From contig JAGUVW010000003.1 in NCBI GenBank assembly GCA_020062665.1, positions 1-64,000 on the forward strand: a stretch of 64,000 nucleotides of DNA, written 5' to 3'. A model generated the notes under the pieces. It saw only the letters and a list, made by a program, of their open reading frames with translations. It was not told where the DNA came from and did no database searches. Below, piece by piece: positions 62,319 through 64,000 of this stretch (the stretch's first letter is position 1; each line of letters opens with the position of its first letter). The position numbers and the translations under genes were made by a program. This stretch comes from Pseudomonadales bacterium (GTDB lineage: Bacteria > Pseudomonadota > Gammaproteobacteria > Pseudomonadales > Ketobacteraceae).

Positions 62319-62687
62319 TCAGGCTGCTGCATCCTCGGCGCTGCCAACTGACGTGTCTGCCGAGGATGCGGGAGCGTGTCCAGCGCCGGCTTCAGCTTCA
62401 TGCCCGACAGCATTCGCTGGCGCGCTTCCCGACTCCGCCAGCAATTCCGGCTGCTGCGGATCGGGCCCCAGTTCAAGCACAATCGGGCGGCCCTTGTCGT
62501 CCAGCGCCAGCTCCACCACCTTGCCGCGCAGCTCGATGTCCTTGGAATTGATTTCGATCAGATGGTTGAGGGCCTGGTCGAACCAGGGCTGGTGAAACAG
62601 CATGCTGGTATCCCGCCCGGACACCCACTCGCCCTTGCGCGTCAGGTACTGGCCCAGCTGGTTGCGAATGACATATGCCTCTGTCAT
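62319..62687 (-). CDS. Small protein of unknown function
   Basis: The product has 122 residues; GGGGGAA lies seven bases before the ATG at 62687. The N-terminal 75 residues (TEAYVIRNQLGQYLTRKGEW, then FHQPWFDQALNHLIEINSKD and GRPIVLELGPDPQQPELL) look like a compact folded domain that is found next to ubiquinone or Pseudomonas-type core genes, but I cannot name it. The last 40 residues are Ala/Ser/Gly-rich (AGAGHAPASSADTS) and likely disordered. No signal peptide or membrane segment. It starts 78 bases after the UbiH/UbiI-like gene on the same strand and may be its last operon member. Confidence 0.7.
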   Translation of the reverse strand: MTEAYVIRNQLGQYLTRKGEWVSGRDTSMLFHQPWFDQALNHLIEINSKDIELRGKVVELALDDKGRPIVLELGPDPQQPELLAESGSAPANAVGHEAEAGAGHAPASSADTSVGSAEDAAA

Positions 62688-62764
62688 GAAATTCCCCCGA
62701 TGCGGTGTTGCGGTTGGAGACGATGCGCAGCGCGCCACCGTGCCGCTGCACATTCAAAATACTA

Positions 62765-64000
62765 TCAAAAATCCGCGATCAATCCAGGTTGCGCCAGTGC
62801 CGGCAGATCACCCTCCAGCCCCATCGCCCGCTGCAGGATCTGCTGTTTGATCAGCGTGTGGCGGTTGAAGAACGCCATGCCCAGATTGCGCGCCACCTGC
62901 AGTGGCGGAATCGACGTGCCGAACAGACGCTTGAAGCCTTCCATCACCGACATCATCAGCAGGTTGTCGGCCTTGCGCCGGCGCTGGTAACGGCGCAGCA
63001 CGCTGAAATCACCGATGGGCAGACCTTTCTCATGGGCGTGGAGAATTTCCTCCGCCAGCACCGCCGCATCGAGAAAACCCAGATTGATGCCCTGCCCCGC
63101 CAGCGGATGAATGGTGTGGGCGGCGTCGCCAATCAGCGCGACGCCGGGCAGCACGTAATCCACCGCGTGATTCTGGGTGAGCGGGAAACAGAAGCGTTTG
63201 TCAGCGGCGATCACCTTGCCCAGGCGCTGTTCAAATGCGGCGCCCAGTTGCTGGCAGAACGCGGCATCGTCCAGCGTCATGATCCGTTGCGCGTCGGCGG
63301 AGGTGAGCGACCAGACGATGGAGCTGATGCAGGATCGCTTGCTGTTCGTAAGCTCCCGCAGCGGCAGAAACGCTAGCGGCCCGGTGTCACGAAAAATCTG
63401 CCGCGCGACATTGTCGTGGGGCTGCTCGGTGGTGACGGTGGTGACGATCGCGCTCTGGCCATAGGCCCAGGTGCGGCAGCGGAAACCCAGCTGGTCGCGC
63501 ACTTTCGACTGGGCACCGTCGGCACCGATCAGCAGCGTCGGCACGATTTCGCAGCCGTCACTGAGCAGCACTTTCCACGCAGCGTCACCGCCATTTTCAT
63601 TTTCCAGAATCCGTGCCAGCGCGAGCTTGCGGAATTCCACGTTGGCGCACTGTTGCAGAAGCGCGAACAGGCAATGCGTTGTGACACGGTTTTCCACCAG
63701 ATGCCCCAGGTGGGTGACGCCGCTTTCCTCGGCACCGAACTGGATATTGCCGGTGCCGTTGGCATCCCACACATCCATGCCGGTGAACGCGGCCACACGG
63801 TGCGCGGTCATTGCATCCCACACACCGAGTTTGCGCAGAATATTTTCCGACGCATGAGTGAGCGCGCTGACACGGGGATCGAACGTAGCGGGCCACTGCT
63901 CCGGCGCAGGTGGCGCATGGGGATCGACCACCAGAATCTGCAGATCCGCTTCCGCCAGCGCGCAGGCCAGAGTCAAACCCGCCATGCCGGCGCCGATGAT
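62765..64000 (-). CDS. UbiH/UbiI/VisC-family FAD-dependent hydroxylase (5' end outside window)
   Basis: 411 residues are visible; the frame enters the window at IIGAGMAGLTLA, the FAD-binding GxGxxG motif, so only a few residues are missing. Other motifs of the family: the DG motif LLIGADGAQSKVRDQ and the GD motif ALIGDAAHTIHPLAGQGINL. It is an aromatic hydroxylase of the ubiquinone pathway type (UbiH, UbiI or UbiF), working at the inner membrane as part of the Ubi complex. Which ring position it modifies is not clear; the Pseudomonas gene near the gcv cluster is usually called visC/ubiI. It is followed by a small protein of unknown function. Confidence 0.92.
   Translation of the reverse strand: MIGAGMAGLTLACALAEADLQILVVDPHAPPAPEQWPATFDPRVSALTHASENILRKLGVWDAMTAHRVAAFTGMDVWDANGTGNIQFGAEESGVTHLGHLVENRVTTHCLFALLQQCANVEFRKLALARILENENGGDAAWKVLLSDGCEIVPTLLIGADGAQSKVRDQLGFRCRTWAYGQSAIVTTVTTEQPHDNVARQIFRDTGPLAFLPLRELTNSKRSCISSIVWSLTSADAQRIMTLDDAAFCQQLGAAFEQRLGKVIAADKRFCFPLTQNHAVDYVLPGVALIGDAAHTIHPLAGQGINLGFLDAAVLAEEILHAHEKGLPIGDFSVLRRYQRRRKADNLLMMSVMEGFKRLFGTSIPPLQVARNLGMAFFNRHTLIKQQILQRAMGLEGDLPALAQPGLIADF

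Overview
The window is a chromosomal segment of a gammaproteobacterium, most likely a Pseudomonadales-type marine or oil/soil bacterium. The argument rests on gene order. ptsP, rppH and a HAD-IB hydrolase sit together as in Pseudomonas, and the glycine cleavage genes lie beside an FbpAB-type iron transporter and a UbiH/UbiI-type flavin monooxygenase. The genes are moderately GC-rich and mostly have clear ribosome binding sites. A PEP-CTERM protein near the right end implies an exosortase elsewhere in the genome. I found no tRNA, rRNA, CRISPR array or intact insertion sequence. Species identity cannot be fixed from the sequence alone.

Layout. 1-1471: N-terminal part of a polyketide synthase-type ketosynthase that leaves the window. 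1673-14031: housekeeping and signalling genes. These are a secreted PDC sensor protein, ptsP, rppH, a HAD hydrolase, an imelysin-like lipoprotein, an RlmI-type rRNA methyltransferase, then an HDOD protein, a PotD-like polyamine-binding protein and a GGDEF-EAL receptor in one operon (an NspS-MbaA-like pair), and a secreted protein of unknown function. 14044-24077: an envelope-stress island. One arm encodes a YqiJ-like OB-fold membrane protein, a flotillin and a very large AAA+ 'DNA repair ATPase'. The divergent arm encodes a DUF2170 (YjfI) protein, a PspA/IM30 protein and a small protein that could be a ribbon-helix-helix regulator. Between the arms are four copies of a 13-bp palindrome, two per promoter. 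24084-32040: CorA-type transporter, hemerythrin, an FMN-split-barrel/GAF pair, alpha/beta hydrolase, aminotransferase, small lipoproteins.

32128-54186 is largely accessory and in places clearly more AT-rich. It holds a secreted trypsin-like protease, a 1049-residue lipoprotein, a retropepsin-like protease, an outer-membrane barrel, two toxin-antitoxin modules, a wrecked ArsR/nucleotidyltransferase pair with a 50-bp palindrome, and three decayed copies of a REP-associated tyrosine transposase. Next to these lies a 3406-residue Sec-exported protein with FG-GAP repeats and two complete RHS cores in tandem. It ends in a small HEFGH metallopeptidase-like domain and is followed, with overlap, by a lipoprotein that is a good immunity candidate. 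Upstream of it are two related small secreted proteins and an orphan GspC/PDZ protein.

54245-64000 returns to core genes: gcvT-gcvH-gcvPA-gcvPB (with a strong terminator-like hairpin between gcvH and gcvPA), an iron ABC permease and binding protein, a PEP-CTERM protein behind a CRP-like site, an uncharacterised small protein, and a UbiH/UbiI-type hydroxylase cut by the window edge.

The most promising material for new biology is the double-RHS toxin locus, with its tandem secreted paralogues and lipoprotein partner, and the operator-rich flotillin/PspA divergon with its candidate regulator.
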